In this document: one piece after another, positions 1 to 12,600 of the stretch
Layout: each line of letters starts with the position of its first letter
Numbering within the stretch: the stretch's first letter is position 1
Assembly: GCA_020746995.1 (NCBI GenBank)
Contig: JAGPXD010000002.1
Location: 186,001 to 250,000, forward strand
Origin: Plectosphaerella cucumerina
Lineage: Eukaryota; Ascomycota; Sordariomycetes; Glomerellales; Plectosphaerellaceae
Direction of reading: 5' to 3'
Length of the DNA: 64,000 nucleotides
Position numbers and translations under genes: made by a program
The notes under the pieces: model-generated
What the model saw: only the letters and a program-made list of their open reading frames with translations
What the model was told of the DNA's origin: nothing
The model's database searches: none

Positions 1-1526
1 ACTTCGAAGAGGAGCAGCCCGAGTTTGACTGGACGCGGTGTCTGCACGACCAGATGTTCGTCTTCCAGGAGCACGAGCTCGACCGCATACTCGACATTAT
101 CATCACAAATATGCGGCCGCAGCGGTCGCCGACTCAGAAGCCAGTGCCCGCCAACATGATCTTCCTCAGCGCCCGATACGCCCACTACCACGCCAGCCCC
201 GACCTCCTCGCCAAGCTCCTGATCTCCGCCATGGACAAGATCAACGACGTCGTCGAAGAGTACCAGTGGGACATGACCATACTAGCCTTCTGGATCTCCA
301 ACGCCACGCTACTGCTCCACTACTTGAAGAAGGACGCCGGTCTGATGCAGGCGACGGGCGAGTTCCAGGCGCAACTCGCCGAGCTGGTCAACGAGATCTT
401 CATTCTCATCGTGCGCGACGCCGAAAGGCGGCTGGACAAGGTGCTCGACCCGGCCATGCTCGACCATGAGACGATCCCGGGTTTCGAAAACATCACGTTC
501 CAGAACGAGTGGAGGATATTCAAGCGCAAGGCGCAGGTTAAGGAGGAGCCGATGGAGAAGCGGTTCCGGCCGCCGTCGCCAAAGCAAAAGGCGAAGCCGG
601 CGCCCCGCAACGTCACGTCGCTGCTGTCCTCGACGCTGTTCGTCCTGGACCTGTACGACATCCACTCGGTCATCACGGCCCAGATCGTTGCGCAGCTGCT
701 GTACTGGATCGGCGCCGAGCTATTCAACCGCATCATGTCCAACAGGAAGTATCTCGCGCGAACCAAGGCAATGCAGATCCGCATGAACATTTCCACGTTG
801 GAGGACTGGGCGCGCTCCAACAACCGGCAGCCTGAGCACTACGAGGGCGGCGAGATGAACTCGACGGGCGAGACGACGGTCGAGGCGGCGCGGCGGCATC
901 TCGCTCCCGTCATTCAGCTGCTGCAGTGGCTTCAGTGCTTCTCCTCTCTGGACCAGGACGATCTCGAGGCGCTCGTGGGCACGCTGCAGCAGCTCAAGAG
1001 GTTGAGTCCGCAGCAGCTGATCCACGCGGCCCAGCACTACCGGCCCGAGGTCGGCGAGAAGGGCCTCCCCAAGAGCGCTTTGAAGTATATCAATGCCATC
1101 ATGCAGGAGCAAACACGGAGACGGGAGGAGGAGCGGCGACAGAGCAGGACCGCGTCGCCAAACCCCAACAGCAGCGGCAGCGCGCCAGTGACGCCGGTCA
1201 AGGGTAAGGCGCAGAACGGCAGCGCCGCCGACACACCCGGCACGCAACAGAGCGTGCTGACGCCCGTGGCCCGCGAGCACGAGGACGACGAGGACGACGC
1301 GCCGGAACACCTGCTCCTCGACCCGGCGCTGATGCTGCCCTTCTCGCTGCCGTCGGTCACGGACATGCTGGTGTCGTACGGGGCGGGCTTTGGAGGGCTG
1401 AACCGGGAGCGCGAGCGCAAGTACATCCCGACGGTGCCGCAGGAGTTTCTCACCAAGCTGGAGGCGAGCGGGGCGCGCAAGGGGCCCATGTTCAGCGAGA
1501 AGGACTGGGAGAACGAGGAGGTGTAG
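1..1526 (+). CDS. DIL (dilute) domain protein, 3' part; open at left edge
   Basis: The frame is open from the window edge to the TAG at 1524-1526, so the 5' end lies outside; the first internal ATG is at 54. The visible ~508 residues contain a dilute (DIL) domain, the fold of the myosin-V cargo-binding tail. Recognisable DIL signatures are a tryptophan-rich helix near residues 75-100 (WDMTILAFWISNATLLLHYL) and a block near 225-265 with LFNRIMSNRKYLARTKA then QIRMNISTLEDW. A serine/proline-rich linker and an acidic patch (EDDEDD) follow, and the end is a conserved-looking tail with YIPTVPQEFL. There is no myosin motor or IQ motif in view. In filamentous fungi such DIL proteins usually carry N-terminal ankyrin repeats, which would lie upstream of this window; that is inference. 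The family's role is cargo or trafficking related but not well defined. Confidence 0.9.
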   Translation, partial: FEEEQPEFDWTRCLHDQMFVFQEHELDRILDIIITNMRPQRSPTQKPVPANMIFLSARYAHYHASPDLLAKLLISAMDKINDVVEEYQWDMTILAFWISNATLLLHYLKKDAGLMQATGEFQAQLAELVNEIFILIVRDAERRLDKVLDPAMLDHETIPGFENITFQNEWRIFKRKAQVKEEPMEKRFRPPSPKQKAKPAPRNVTSLLSSTLFVLDLYDIHSVITAQIVAQLLYWIGAELFNRIMSNRKYLARTKAMQIRMNISTLEDWARSNNRQPEHYEGGEMNSTGETTVEAARRHLAPVIQLLQWLQCFSSLDQDDLEALVGTLQQLKRLSPQQLIHAAQHYRPEVGEKGLPKSALKYINAIMQEQTRRREEERRQSRTASPNPNSSGSAPVTPVKGKAQNGSAADTPGTQQSVLTPVAREHEDDEDDAPEHLLLDPALMLPFSLPSVTDMLVSYGAGFGGLNRERERKYIPTVPQEFLTKLEASGARKGPMFSEKDWENEEV

Positions 1527-4500
1527 GGAAGGAAGGGGTCAGCAGCGTCATGACATGTAGCAATGAGCAGCAATTCTCAAATAGACAACGAGACGGCCAT
1601 GAGGCGTACCCCAGGGAGGGGCTTTATTGGATGTCAACGACCGTGGCTCCGTGGATTGGTCTGGCTGGACTCTGCAAGGGTCCTCGATGTAGCCAGGGGG
1701 CCGTTCGGCCGCTCCGTTTCTTTGGTGACTCCCTTGTTGCGGATCTCGAGAGAGCTTGAAATTGATCGGCGAGAGGGCGTCGAGTAGACCTCCTCTGCCA
1801 AACATGAAGGAAAAATCGAGGATATCATGTTGCGCCAGGTCAGGCGGCCTCTTTGTTGGATGGTTTCCCGGCAGGATAGGGGTTGCGGCAAGAGGCATGA
1901 CGCTGTGTTGTGGCAAGCGGCCGATGGAACGAGACGTGGTCGCCTGCCACGTCGTGCTGGGCCGCTGAGTTGGCAACAAAGAACGACGTCGGGAGCGGGC
2001 GACCCTGTCCGAGGACAGAGCAGAGGCGATTTGTGTGTTTTGTTTTTCTGCCGCGGGGAGGGAGAGGGGAAGAGAGAGGGGGAGCGAGCGAGACAGACAC
2101 GGACACTCCGTGCTCCCTTGGCCTCCCGTTCCTTTTGTTCAGCATCATGTCTCTGCATGACCCCAGGTGACGGCTGAGCGATCTGCCAGGCACACCTAGC
2201 ATTTTATTGGCTGGGCATGAGTCCGATGCATGCTCGACTGGAATGTATGGTGTTGCTTTTTCCTCAAGCCAAACGATAATGCGCAGTGTTTCCCGAGTGA
2301 TAGCTCTCGGGGGGCTAAAGCGATCGACTCCCCGTCTGTGCGTTTGCAGAGCCGATCCGAGCAGATGCCTCTCCCGGGCCTGGGCCTTGGGCCTCTGAGT
2401 GTGTTTCTTCTCTTCAGCAAGCCATTTGCTTTCTCCTTCGGCGGGATGCACGCCGAAATGCAGATGATTGGAGGCAAGGCGGCTTCTGTGAGCGGCTGGC
2501 TGGCTGGTTGGCTGTGCGAGTACAGTACTTCGTGGCGAGTCAAGAAGGTTACTAGCGTGCTCCCTTGGCGCCGCGGCCATCCCTGTGGCATCAAGATGGG
2601 ACGGGGGCCCCGGGGATCATGGGGATTGGTAGGGCTGGCGGGCGAGGGGATTGGTCGCGACCAACAGCCGGCAGTCAGGGCACCCAGCGGGCGGGACTTG
2701 GGCGATCCCAGCGACCGGGACTGGCGGGACAGGCCGAAGGTGGGTGATCTGATCTCGCCCACCCGACCCGACCGCACCGCCGAGGGGAACGCAAACGGAG
2801 ACAGACGACCGACCCGGGCGGTCAGTCCCTGGTGTCAGTCCCTGGTGAAGATCATGTCGCGCCCCCGTGGCGACCGGCCGACCTGTCTGCAGCCGTGTCA
2901 CCCTCGGCACGTACCCGTAATGCGGCCGGCGTCGGCGGGGAACGTCTGACGGCCAACGAATGTGCGTGACAGTGGCCTGGCGGTGAGAGAGTTGAGGGAC
3001 GGTGAGGCGACGATGCGCTGGCGGTGGGTGACATGCTTCCCGGTATCTGTCTGGCGGTGACACCTTGAAGAACTGATCTGTAAGGCAAAATCAGGTAGGT
3101 ACCGTACTTCGACTGGAGGAGGGCAAGCTGTGTTGGTGCCCAAGGAAATCGGAGAGGAGGACCTGCGTGCAGATGTTGCTCAGGGGATCAAATCAGTAAG
3201 TCCCCTGATGAGTTCTGGGCTGACCGAGACATGCGATGGCAGGCAGGCAATAGTTCGCCTGATGTGCGATAGGTACCTTGCCCAGAGAGACGGGTATGCT
3301 GATGATCAATGCCGTTTGCTTCTGCAGGTCGGGTGGAAGCAGGGGCATGTTTCCGTTTTGGGTAGTTGCGGCGGTGATGCATGAGGTGAACGAAGGGAGG
3401 AAATGGAAGGGTGGTGTTGGTACCATTGGGGTCCGGGTCCAGGGGGGCAACGGACAAAAGAAAGTGTACAAGCTGCAGCTGGAGGTCACTCCGAAAATAC
3501 CTCCAGCTGCCCGCCGTCTCTTGTCAGCATGCGCTCAGGACGGGAGTCGCCGGGTTCGTTCTGGCAGGAACTCAGGAAGAAGAAACCAGCCGTCCCACCC
3601 CCTCCAGATGGTGGGAAGGGGTCATCCAGCGTCTCTGTACCTGCCTTAGTGCCAACAGATGGAGGGGGGGGAAGGAAGCACCGAGGGAGGGGGAGGAAGG
3701 TGCGCCCGGGTTTAGACTTTCCACGCAAGCAAGCACGATGAGGTGGGTGGGTGGTTATGAGGCAGGCACGAGCAAGGGCCTGCATGAGGTGATGGCACCG
3801 TGGGATGTCCAGGTCCTCCCCAAGGTTCCTGGGCCCGGCCCCGGCTCCGACCCGCGCCTTTGGTGGCTCAAGTTTAAGCTGTGACAGATGTCCAGTCCCG
3901 TCGATCTTCAGCAAATCCAGGCCAAGGGACAGGCAAGAGGTGGGTGTTGGACTGGAGGCTGTCTTGCATCCACGGAAAGCTATTTGATCAACGGGTGCTC
4001 GCTCGCTCCCTTGCGCCTTCCCTCCCCCCGTCTCGACCTCTTTCCCCTCGATCGTCTCACACATCCATCGTCTGCCACCTTCATACCTGCTTCTACTTAC
4101 CTGACCCTGACTTTCCCGTACCAACTTGAACCAAACCAGTTCCAGATCCGGGCCTGTCGATCGTCTCGTCGGGTCTCATCTCGCCCTACCCGACCTCGTC
4201 TACTCTGTCTACACCTGCCTCTATGCCTACCAACCTAGGTACTCCTATCACTCATCTCGACTCCGGCCACCGTCCCGAGCCATCTCCCTTCACTTGACTG
4301 AAGAAACAGGCCGCCCATCTATCCGCAAGACACGCGACGTGTCTGTCTCCCCTCGTCTTGGGTGAACCCAGAAACCCTAACCTGTCAACACCACACCGCC
4401 GCCACTACCACCGCCACCGCCTTGTGTCTCGCCACGAGTCGGCGCATTCCCTTCGGACAACAACGGCACGGCGCACTTACACGCGTGCCAAACGCGGTGC

Positions 4501-4673
4501 CCGTCTTCTCGGCATCAACCCCGTCCATCCCTTCGGCCATCCCCATCTCGACACCACAAAGGCAACCTACTCCCAAGTCTTACCGTCGACCTGAAGACTT
4601 AGCCTGCGCTGGGACCCTCTTCCCCTGGCGCCGTTGGTCATTCTAAGATCAAGGCACGCTCACCACGCCCCGG
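1527..4673. other. Intergenic: 3' flank of DIL gene and long 5' leader of TBC gene
   Basis: No credible gene is seen. Open frames here overlap in all six frames, have no domain-like sequence and mixed codon use. The last ~650 bases before 4674 are pyrimidine-rich (CCTC/CTCC runs) as in fungal leaders, with short upstream ATGs, so the TBC gene probably has a long 5' UTR. Confidence 0.6.
2821..2846. repeat. 13-bp perfect direct tandem repeat, 2 copies
   Basis: The unit GTCAGTCCCTGGT occurs at 2821-2833 and again at 2834-2846. It lies in noncoding sequence; no function is apparent. Confidence 0.9.
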
Positions 4674-7600
4674 ATGGCGCCCCCGATCTTTTCTAGTGTC
4701 CGCTCAAGGTCCCGGCCGAACCTCCTAGGGCCCTTTAGGGACGACTCGACCTTGGTCGCCTTTCGATACGAAAAGACTGCCCAGGCAGAGCCTCCCACGC
4801 CCCTGCCGCCGCGCTCGCCCACCCTCCCATCTCCCAAGGGTCGATCACTTCGCGCTGTGGCCTCGGACCTCTCCAGTAGGACAACAACACTGCCGCCGAC
4901 CTCACCACGAGGCCTGGCTACCTCTCTTTCCAACACTGCCGCCGGCTTGTCGCCCTCTCCCTTTGCCGACCTCGTCGTCGTTTCTCCTCCTAACTCTCCA
5001 ACACCTCCGCGAGAGGTCCATCCCGCCCTGCGCGAATCACCGTCTTTCTCTCCCTCACCAAGAGGAACGCTCACACCTGCGACCACCGTGACCACGGCCA
5101 CCCCACGCACCCGGTCCTCCCTCATCAGCGACTGCGACGCCTGGAAGCGAGACTCGGGCGCCCCAACCACCTCCTCTACCACCATCCGGGGCGACGATGT
5201 GAACGATTACTACTGCCACTTCGACGACCCCTTGTACGACAAGCTACGCGAGTGCGGCGTTCTTGTCACCCCATCCCTGGGCTCTTCCGGTTACTCCACC
5301 GACGACGACGACGGCCTTAACACAACGCCCGCGCATCATCCCCAGTCAAGGGCACCATCTTATCCCTCCCGTCGTCGGGAAGGAGATCTGGACCTGGACT
5401 CGGTTCCCCACATTGCTGGGGAAACAACCCCGATCAAGTCGGCGCCGCCCCCACCTACCGCCGCGCCCCTTGTGTCGTCACCTGCGGCATCCCCCCGGAG
5501 TCGTCTGGTCAAGAGCTTCAGCTCAAAGACAAGTCTAGGCATTGCCGCTAAGCTGCGCAGGCGAAGCGGCAGCAATCAGACCGCCTCCTCTATTGCCAGC
5601 AGCACTTCATCTGTCGCAGAATCGGCATTGGCCATGAGGCTTCTGGGAGAGTCAGCGGGCGTCTCAACCCGGACAACCACGCCGCCGCCGCCCACTAAAA
5701 CGTCGCCTAATCTATCCCCTGCGTCTGCTCCCGTCCGCCTCGGCCTGACCCTGTCCTCCTCCCCTGTCGCAGACCCTGACTTTTCGCCCCTTTCCATCAC
5801 CATCCCCGACGACCGCCTGCTTGAAGATGACTTCATGACAAACTTGACCTTCTCCAAACGTGGAAGTGTCATGTTCGGCGGTCGACGCGCCGTGTCCCAG
5901 CCTGACACCAGCCAACAGCGACAAGTTCCCGACGCGCTCTCCACCCTGACCGCCGCCGATACGACGCGCGCGACGCCGTCGTCGCCACTCGAGCCCGATC
6001 TCGACGCGCCGCTGCCGACAGACACCACGCCAGTCGCCGGCGCAATGGCTCCCTCGACCGCGACCGATGGCGCCTGCGACAAGCGCAACAGCGATGCGAG
6101 CGTCGGGGAAACCGCCATTGATCGCACATCGCAAGCCACCACAGCCGCGCCTAGCATCCGCGTCATGTCGGCCGATGTAGAGAAGGACTCGCAGAAAGTA
6201 AGGCTGCTGTACGACTCGGGTGACCTTACCACATGGGAGGGGGAGAACAGGCTCTCCCCGCTTGGTGAGCAGAACGAGCCTGCCGTGGGCCAGGCGTCAG
6301 AGGATGTGGAAAACGACCGGTCAGTTTCGCTTGCTCGAGCAACCCCCATGCGCTTTCCCACTGACCAGGTCTTCTTAACAGCGTCCCCGAGCTTCAGCCT
6401 TCAGTTTGGGCCTCCCCGAGATCTACAAGCTCCCTATCGACACGGCACGATGCATCACATCGACGAGAACACGAACTTGCCGGCGGCATTGAGGACTGGG
6501 AAGACGTTAACGGCGCCGACGTCGACCGGTATGGCTTCATCAGCCCGCGCAGGCCCGAGTCGCGCGGTGGCACACCGACCGAACTGAAATCGGCACAGTT
6601 CGCCCCTAGGAGGAGAAACGTGCTCATCAAACGGGATCTCTCAGGATTGTCGTCGTCCCAGCTGAGCGCCCGGTCGCCGAGTAGGAAGGTGTCCGCGAGG
6701 TCTCTCAACACCCAGAACTCGGAGCGGTCAGTCCGGTCGCGACGTTCGACCAGGTCTGCCATACGCCAGGCCAGCAACTACCTGCCACACAACCGCAACC
6801 GGCGATGGATGGACGAGGCCGGCGACATGCTGACCATGGCACCCGGACTGCAGGATATGCTGGAGGACGCGCGGATCGAGAAGATATCCGAGGCCATCAA
6901 GAAGAAGGAGACGGAGAGGTCCGAGAAGTGGCGGAAGATGGCCAAAGTCGTCAAGAGAGGCAAGGACGGTGAGGGCATGGAGTTCGAGTTTGATGTGAAG
7001 AACCCGAAGCTCATCGAGCGCACGTGGAAGGGCATCCCCGACCGGTGGCGAGCCTCAGCCTGGTATTCGTTCCTCGCGACAAGCGCGAAGAACAGCCAGG
7101 GTTCGGCCACGGAGGAGCAGATCATGGCCGACTTTCACCGGTTCCAGCAGGCCAACTCGCCGGACGACGTGCAGATCGACCTCGACGTGCCGCGAACGAT
7201 CAACCGACACATCATGTTCAGGAGGCGCTATCGTGGCGGCCAACGCCTGCTGTTTCGCGTGCTTCACGCCCTGTCACTCTACTTCCCCGACGTGGGATAT
7301 GTCCAGGGAATGGCTTCGCTGGCAGCAACGCTCCTCTGCTACTTTGACGAGGAGAGATGCTTCGTGATGCTGGTGCGGATGTGGCAGTACAGGGGACTCG
7401 AGCAACTGTACCAGCCGGGGTTTGAGGGCCTGATGGCGGCCCTCAAGGAGTTGGAGACGGAGTGGCTGGGCGGCAAGGACATGGCCAAGAAGATGGTGAG
7501 TGCCGGGAAAACCGAAGGCCCTTTCCCACGACGGTTATGACGAATGCTGACCCTATTTAGAACGAGCTCTGCATCGACGCCACAGCCTACGGTACCAGGT

Positions 7601-7926
7601 GGTACCTGACGCTTTTCAACCTGTCGATACCTTTCCAGGCACAGCTACGTGTTTGGGATGTCTTCCTGCTGCTCGGCGACCAGGGCGCACGGCCAGCGAC
7701 GTCTCAAGCGGACTCGAAGGCGGCAGACAAGCATGTGGCAGGCATCGACGTGGTGCACGCAACGAGTGCGGCACTGATTGATGCCTTGGGTGAGGTGCTT
7801 CTCGACTCGGACTTTGAGAACGCCATGAAGGCACTCACTTCGTGGATTCCGGTCAAGGACGAAGACCTCCTGATGAAGGTGACCAAGGCGGAGTGGAAGG
7901 CGCACCAAGGCAAGAAGAAGGCCTAG
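4674..7926 (+). CDS. TBC-domain Rab GTPase-activating protein
   Basis: Three exons, 4674-6319, 6382-7495 and 7561-7926 (introns 62 and 65 nt, GTCAGT..CAG and GTGAGT..TAG, phases 2 and 0), give 1041 residues. The first ~650 residues are low-complexity Ser/Pro/Thr sequence. A basic Ser/Arg segment and a charged helix (IEKISEAIKKKETERSEKW) precede the TBC domain at about 760-960. Both catalytic fingers are present: arginine 820 in IDLDVPR and glutamine 857 in YVQGM. It should therefore accelerate GTP hydrolysis by a Rab-type GTPase on endomembranes; which Rab cannot be told. The WKGIPDRWRASAW motif marks the start of the TBC fold. The exon 1-2 junction restores the acidic GGIEDWEDVNG segment. 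The start is the first ATG of the long frame after a pyrimidine-rich leader. The C-terminus is Lys-rich (KKKA). Confidence 0.92.
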
Positions 7927-9033
7927 AAGGCCCTGATGACAGGCAGCAGCCAGTCGTGGTCTCTTCCTGGTCCCGTCCCACTGGCATGAGCCTAGTTCAG
8001 TTTCTGCATTTCCCCCGTCTGCTTTGTGCGGTGTCTGCGGCGCAGAGGGGGTGGAAAGCCCCTCCATGACTTTGCGCAACCTTACGGCGGCATAGGGGGT
8101 GGAAAGCCCCTCCATGACTTTGCGCAACCTTACGGCGGCATGATCAGGGACTCGGCGTACGGCAAGATGTGTGGCGCCCTCGTGGACATTCGTGGGCTTG
8201 GTTTTCGGCGTGTCTCGTGTTTGTTTCTTTGTTTTACAGCGACAATACCCCCTTCCCCTTTTCTTCCGACATTGGCTCAACAGCCCGTCGCCAGCATGTG
8301 CCTATTTCGGGCCAGGGCGAACATCTCATTTGTCAACGGCATGGTCAAAAGACGACCACATGGGTTCCTGAATGGCGGGAGGAACAGCGGTGCCGATACA
8401 ACACATAATACATAGAAATGCAATCCTACTCTACTGCACGACACGGTCTACTCGTCCACGCCATGGCTTCTAGCGGTCGAACCAACCAAGGACGGGCACT
8501 CGGAAGCGGCGAGGAAGGCTTTTTGATGAGATGTTTGACGTCTGTCCAAGAAGTCGGAGACCGCAAGCACAGCCTGGCCCCCAGCCCCAACTGACATGCT
8601 GGGCGGGCGAGTGATGATGGTGGCGGAGCTGGAAAGGACCGTGGCAGCCACCGCATCTAGCAAATGGACGGCGTCAGTGGAGGCTCAGGGTGTCAGCGGG
8701 CCTTGCGGATCTTGGGGCGCCGACCAGTGACGAGAGAGGGGCTGCCAAGTAACCTTCCAAAACGGCAGTCGTCGAGCGGCGGGAGACCGCGGCGAAACAG
8801 ATGGGACGGGGTGAGGGGAAGCGGTCTTGGCTTCTCTGATGTCTTGACCGAATAGCATAAAACCGGAGTGCCCCGGGTCCGGCAGCGATGTCAATACCCA
8901 TCAATCAAGCCACGACCTCTCCAGTCTAGATCGAGCACATCCATCAACTTCCAAGCCAAGAGATATACGTTTTCAAAATAACCACATCTCATACACCTAC
9001 CAAGTCTGGGGCACCGTCAACTGCAACCTAAGC
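7927..9033. other. Intergenic: 3' flank of TBC gene and promoter of the 218-aa gene
   Basis: It holds the 48-bp tandem duplication (8046-8141). No gene is supported. A TATA-like ATAGCATAAAAC lies near 8852, about 180 bases before the next start codon, and the sequence between is A/C-rich as in fungal leaders. Confidence 0.55.
8046..8141. repeat. 48-bp perfect tandem duplication
   Basis: Copies at 8046-8093 and 8094-8141 are identical over all 48 bases, starting AGGGGGTGGAAAGCCCCTCC. Each copy contains the near-palindrome GGGGTGGAAAGCCCC. It lies 120 bases past the TBC stop codon, in the presumed 3' UTR. Perfect identity suggests a recent duplication. Confidence 0.97.
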
Positions 9034-9690
9034 ATGAGGAACGTGCTGCAACGCTTCCGGAGAACAGACGGGAACCACACGACCGAGGTCCGGTCTGAAA
9101 CCAACCCGGACGAGCAGTCCAGCCGTCCACCAGTCTCTGCCACGGTACACACACGAGACACGGCTGAAGAAGAGGAAGCCGCATCGGAGTATTTTGCCGA
9201 CGACGCATCGACCATCCGGCCGACGCGAAGCGATGCAGCGTCATCCATATTTGGGGACGACGCCTCGACACTACAGCCTGACACGTATACGCCCCTCGGA
9301 GCAGAAGGCGAAGGCAGTACAGGTAACGACCGACGGTCTCGCACGCGGCCGCAGCCGTGGTTGCGGCAGCGGGCCGAGGAAGAGCCGGAGGTATTCTTGG
9401 TGAACGGCGACGGCAGCTACGCCGGGCCGCGTCCTGGCGCCGGAGCGGGAGCGGGAGCGGGGCGGGGGCGGAGGACGGCGGGAGCGGAAACGGGACGGGT
9501 GCCCGTGCGGGTGCAGGTGGACGAGGGGCCGGACTATTGGCACGCGACGAGGGAGCCGGAGCCGTTCAACCCGTTTGACGAGGTGGCCCGGCTGTCTCAG
9601 CGGGAGCGGGTTGACCTAGCGGTGAAGAACGCAAGAGGGCCACAGTACCAGGAGCTCAGAGTGGGTGGCGGCTGGGGGGTTGGGATATAA
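9034..9690 (+). CDS. Hypothetical acidic, low-complexity 218-aa protein
   Basis: This is a single-exon frame from ATG to TAA with strongly third-position-GC codons and a plausible upstream leader. I do not recognise a family. Residues 40-90 are acidic and hold two related motifs, EYFADDASTI and SIFGDDASTL. A Gly-Ala run at about residues 133-140 is encoded by a GGAGCG microsatellite. The C-terminal part (about 165-205) looks more ordered, with PFNPFDEVARLSQRERVDLAVKN, and is the segment most likely to be conserved. No signal peptide or membrane segment is seen. The C-terminus after QYQELR (GGGWGVGI) is Gly-rich and may be read-through into an unrecognised intron (a GTGGGT follows CTCAGA at about 9661). 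It is probably a real gene because frame length and base pattern exceed those of its surroundings; function is unknown. Confidence 0.6.
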   Translation: MRNVLQRFRRTDGNHTTEVRSETNPDEQSSRPPVSATVHTRDTAEEEEAASEYFADDASTIRPTRSDAASSIFGDDASTLQPDTYTPLGAEGEGSTGNDRRSRTRPQPWLRQRAEEEPEVFLVNGDGSYAGPRPGAGAGAGAGRGRRTAGAETGRVPVRVQVDEGPDYWHATREPEPFNPFDEVARLSQRERVDLAVKNARGPQYQELRVGGGWGVGI

Positions 9691-12600
9691 GCTGGGGGGA
9701 GGTTATTTGCAAGGCGGGATTTGATGAATGATGGAAGCGTATGTTTGGCAAGGCCTCGGGATGTGTTTTCTGTTCGTACGAATATGGTTCAGTCAAAATG
9801 CCAGAATATTTGCTGCGGCAGCTAGGGCAAGTTGGGTAGACAAAGGGGGCTTCAGATACGTAAACGCTGCCAGGCGGTTGTCAGCCACCGCTGGCAGTTG
9901 ACCCCCAAGCTCGCCCCCGGGCTTGGCGCCAGCCCTTGCACCCCTCCCTTCCTCAGCCACACTCCACATGTTTCTTCACAGTGTTTGCAACCCCACGCCT
10001 GGAGTCGGACGGAGTGGAACTTGCAGATGCTCTTCCAGGGGCTGACAGGCCACTAGGAGAAACTCCAACAGTGAGCACGGTGCCTGAACTGACCCAGCTG
10101 GCCCAGTACCCGCCCCAGCAGAAATGGAAGCGCCGTGGAAGCGCCTTGACGTGGTCGTCTCGGGCCTCCCCCACCTATAACACCGCTACTGATATACAGA
10201 GTATGTCCTAGTATCCAGCTCTATTGCAACAAGACCACGCCGATGGTGATTTGGACCGGAGCACCTCAACTTGACCATCGCCTTCGCGTCGGGGCGGTCC
10301 TGTTCCCCGGCACACGTCAGGAAGCAGAACCATGCCACACCGAGATGAAGGGGAACTAGAAGAGTCAGACAAGCGTGCGATGGTAGCAGTGCGAAGGATG
10401 CAATATCGCCCCTCTTATAAGGGCCCGGCCGGCCGCCGTCCAAACCCACAGATCCCCGAGGCAGGGCAACCAAGATTGGGAGGCATTTTCTCTGCAAGGT
10501 CCTCTGCTGTCCCCCCTCCTGTCTAATTCCTTCCCTGACGCCAGGCCAGGCCCAGGGCTACTATAGCTGCCGCAAGCTTCTGAGATTTGACTTGCCCCTC
10601 CCCTCCCGCCGTTTCTCCCCGTTGAGCCGGCGCCCCCCCGAAAGCGGAAATCGTCGCGAAACCGGATCGAGACCAAATGCAGCCTCAGGGCTCGGGTTTC
10701 TTCCAACAGCAGCCAACGCGGTGGAGGCGCGTGTTTCCTCCGTTGGGGCTGACATGACGCGCCCTCGACAAGTTCCCGCCACGATGGCCCGAGTCGCGAG
10801 TCGAGACTGCAGGAGGCGTCGCAAAAGATCACCCGTGCCAATCTCCCCTAAATAATTGAACCCCGCCGCCGATGGACCCCCGCCCGCTCTTCGAGTCTTC
10901 CCCCCTGATTCATACCAGGTCAAGTCAGAGTCAGGATCAAAGAGTCGTTCATCTCACCCGTCATCAACGTCGTCGTCGTCGTCGAACCTGGTCGCCCATC
11001 CTTGCCCTTCCCAGCTGGGCCACGGAGCAACCAAGCGCTCAGACGTGATGAGCCGGCAATTGGGTGATCAAACAACCCAGTCCGATGGCCCCCCCCCTTG
11101 CCTCCCTTCCCCCCTCCTCCTCGTTTCCCCTGACCTGGCCTGGCCCGGCCTGTCCAAAAGCCTCCCCGGCTGCACCCATGTCACTTCGCTTGGGTGGTAA
11201 TCTGCCAACGTGGAAAGCAGCACAGGCAGGCAAATGGCCCCCTTGACTTCGCGTCACGCCGCCAGTGTCATACTCGTAGGGGGAGGATGGTACTGTAGGG
11301 TGACAGCCCGTGGTCCCCGAGAAACACCGCCCGATTTCCCGGATTTCGCAGCAGAGATGGCCCCTGAGCCCAGTACCAGGCACACAAATTTCCCCGGCAT
11401 AGTTGACTGCCAGTATAGACGGACAAGCTCCACGGAGGGGGCCGCAGACTCTGCCCGCCTGCCTGCCTTCGCATCCTCCCCACGGCCCCGGGCCTACGTA
11501 CGCCCTTACGTGGAAAGCCCGGCCACAATGGCCGATACCACTACTTCCGAGTCTCTGCTCACACTGATCTCAGTGCTAGTAGGGAACACTCCCCCGCAGC
11601 ATGCCGTCCTGCCGTGCCGCGTGGTGCAGTCCGCCATCTGTGGTCCAGAGCCGCATGACAATCAAAGAACAAGCGAAATGGCGCCCCAAGTCCAGGGTCT
11701 GAAACATGCCATCATAAGCTTCATTTCACGTTTGCTGCCTGCCAGCGATGCTGGCACAATGCCATGCCTACCGTGACCGCCATTGCCTCATCTAAGTACA
11801 GCATGCCAATTGCCTGTGTTTCCTCCCTGTCGTCTTCCTCCAGGGTGTCGAAGGATACAACAGTACCGGGGAAAGTACCCCCAAAAAGAGCCGTCTCCAC
11901 CGTAGTGAGAGAACAGGCACGCCCCGCCAACAAGGGGGGTGGGAATCAAAGACCAACACCTCGACAAGATATGCCCACAAACCGCCCGTGTCGTGTGTGC
12001 CGCTGTAGGTGCATTGGTACAGAATGTGTAGATCCAACCTGGTATCCGTGGTCGGCCTGTTGACAAAGGAAAGAGACCTGAAATCTCCTAAAGCCCCAAT
12101 CCCCTGAGAAGCGAAGTTGCCGGAAAACTGGCCGTTGATGAATGTCGTAAAACCCGTTTGTTGCCGGATCTTCCTGAAGCCCGGTCGATGAAATCGCCCC
12201 AATCTGAGTATAAATGATCCCCCGTGGATCTGGTCCGCATCGTCGAGCGCGCCGCTCTGCCGTCGACTCGTCCCTCCCGGGGTGTTGCGTCGCGACTGAA
12301 GCAGGCCTCGACATGCCTGCCTAGAATGATGAAGAAGAGCTGGCGATGAATGTAAAAAGGTCTTGCGCCATCCGGAAAAAAGAAAGGGGAAAAAGCCGGA
12401 AAAGAATACAGTTGTAGAAGTTGTATGGCCGTCACCGCACATCAGCAGGCGGCCTCGGCAGGTACGGCGATGCCCGCGATGGCTCCTCAGACAGGAGGGA
12501 CGACACCGAGTGGCCACCGATGCTTCTAGGGACTTGCGCCGAGACGTTCGAGCTCGCCAGCGGCGACATGGCCCTCGCCGGCCCGATACTGTCGCCGCGT

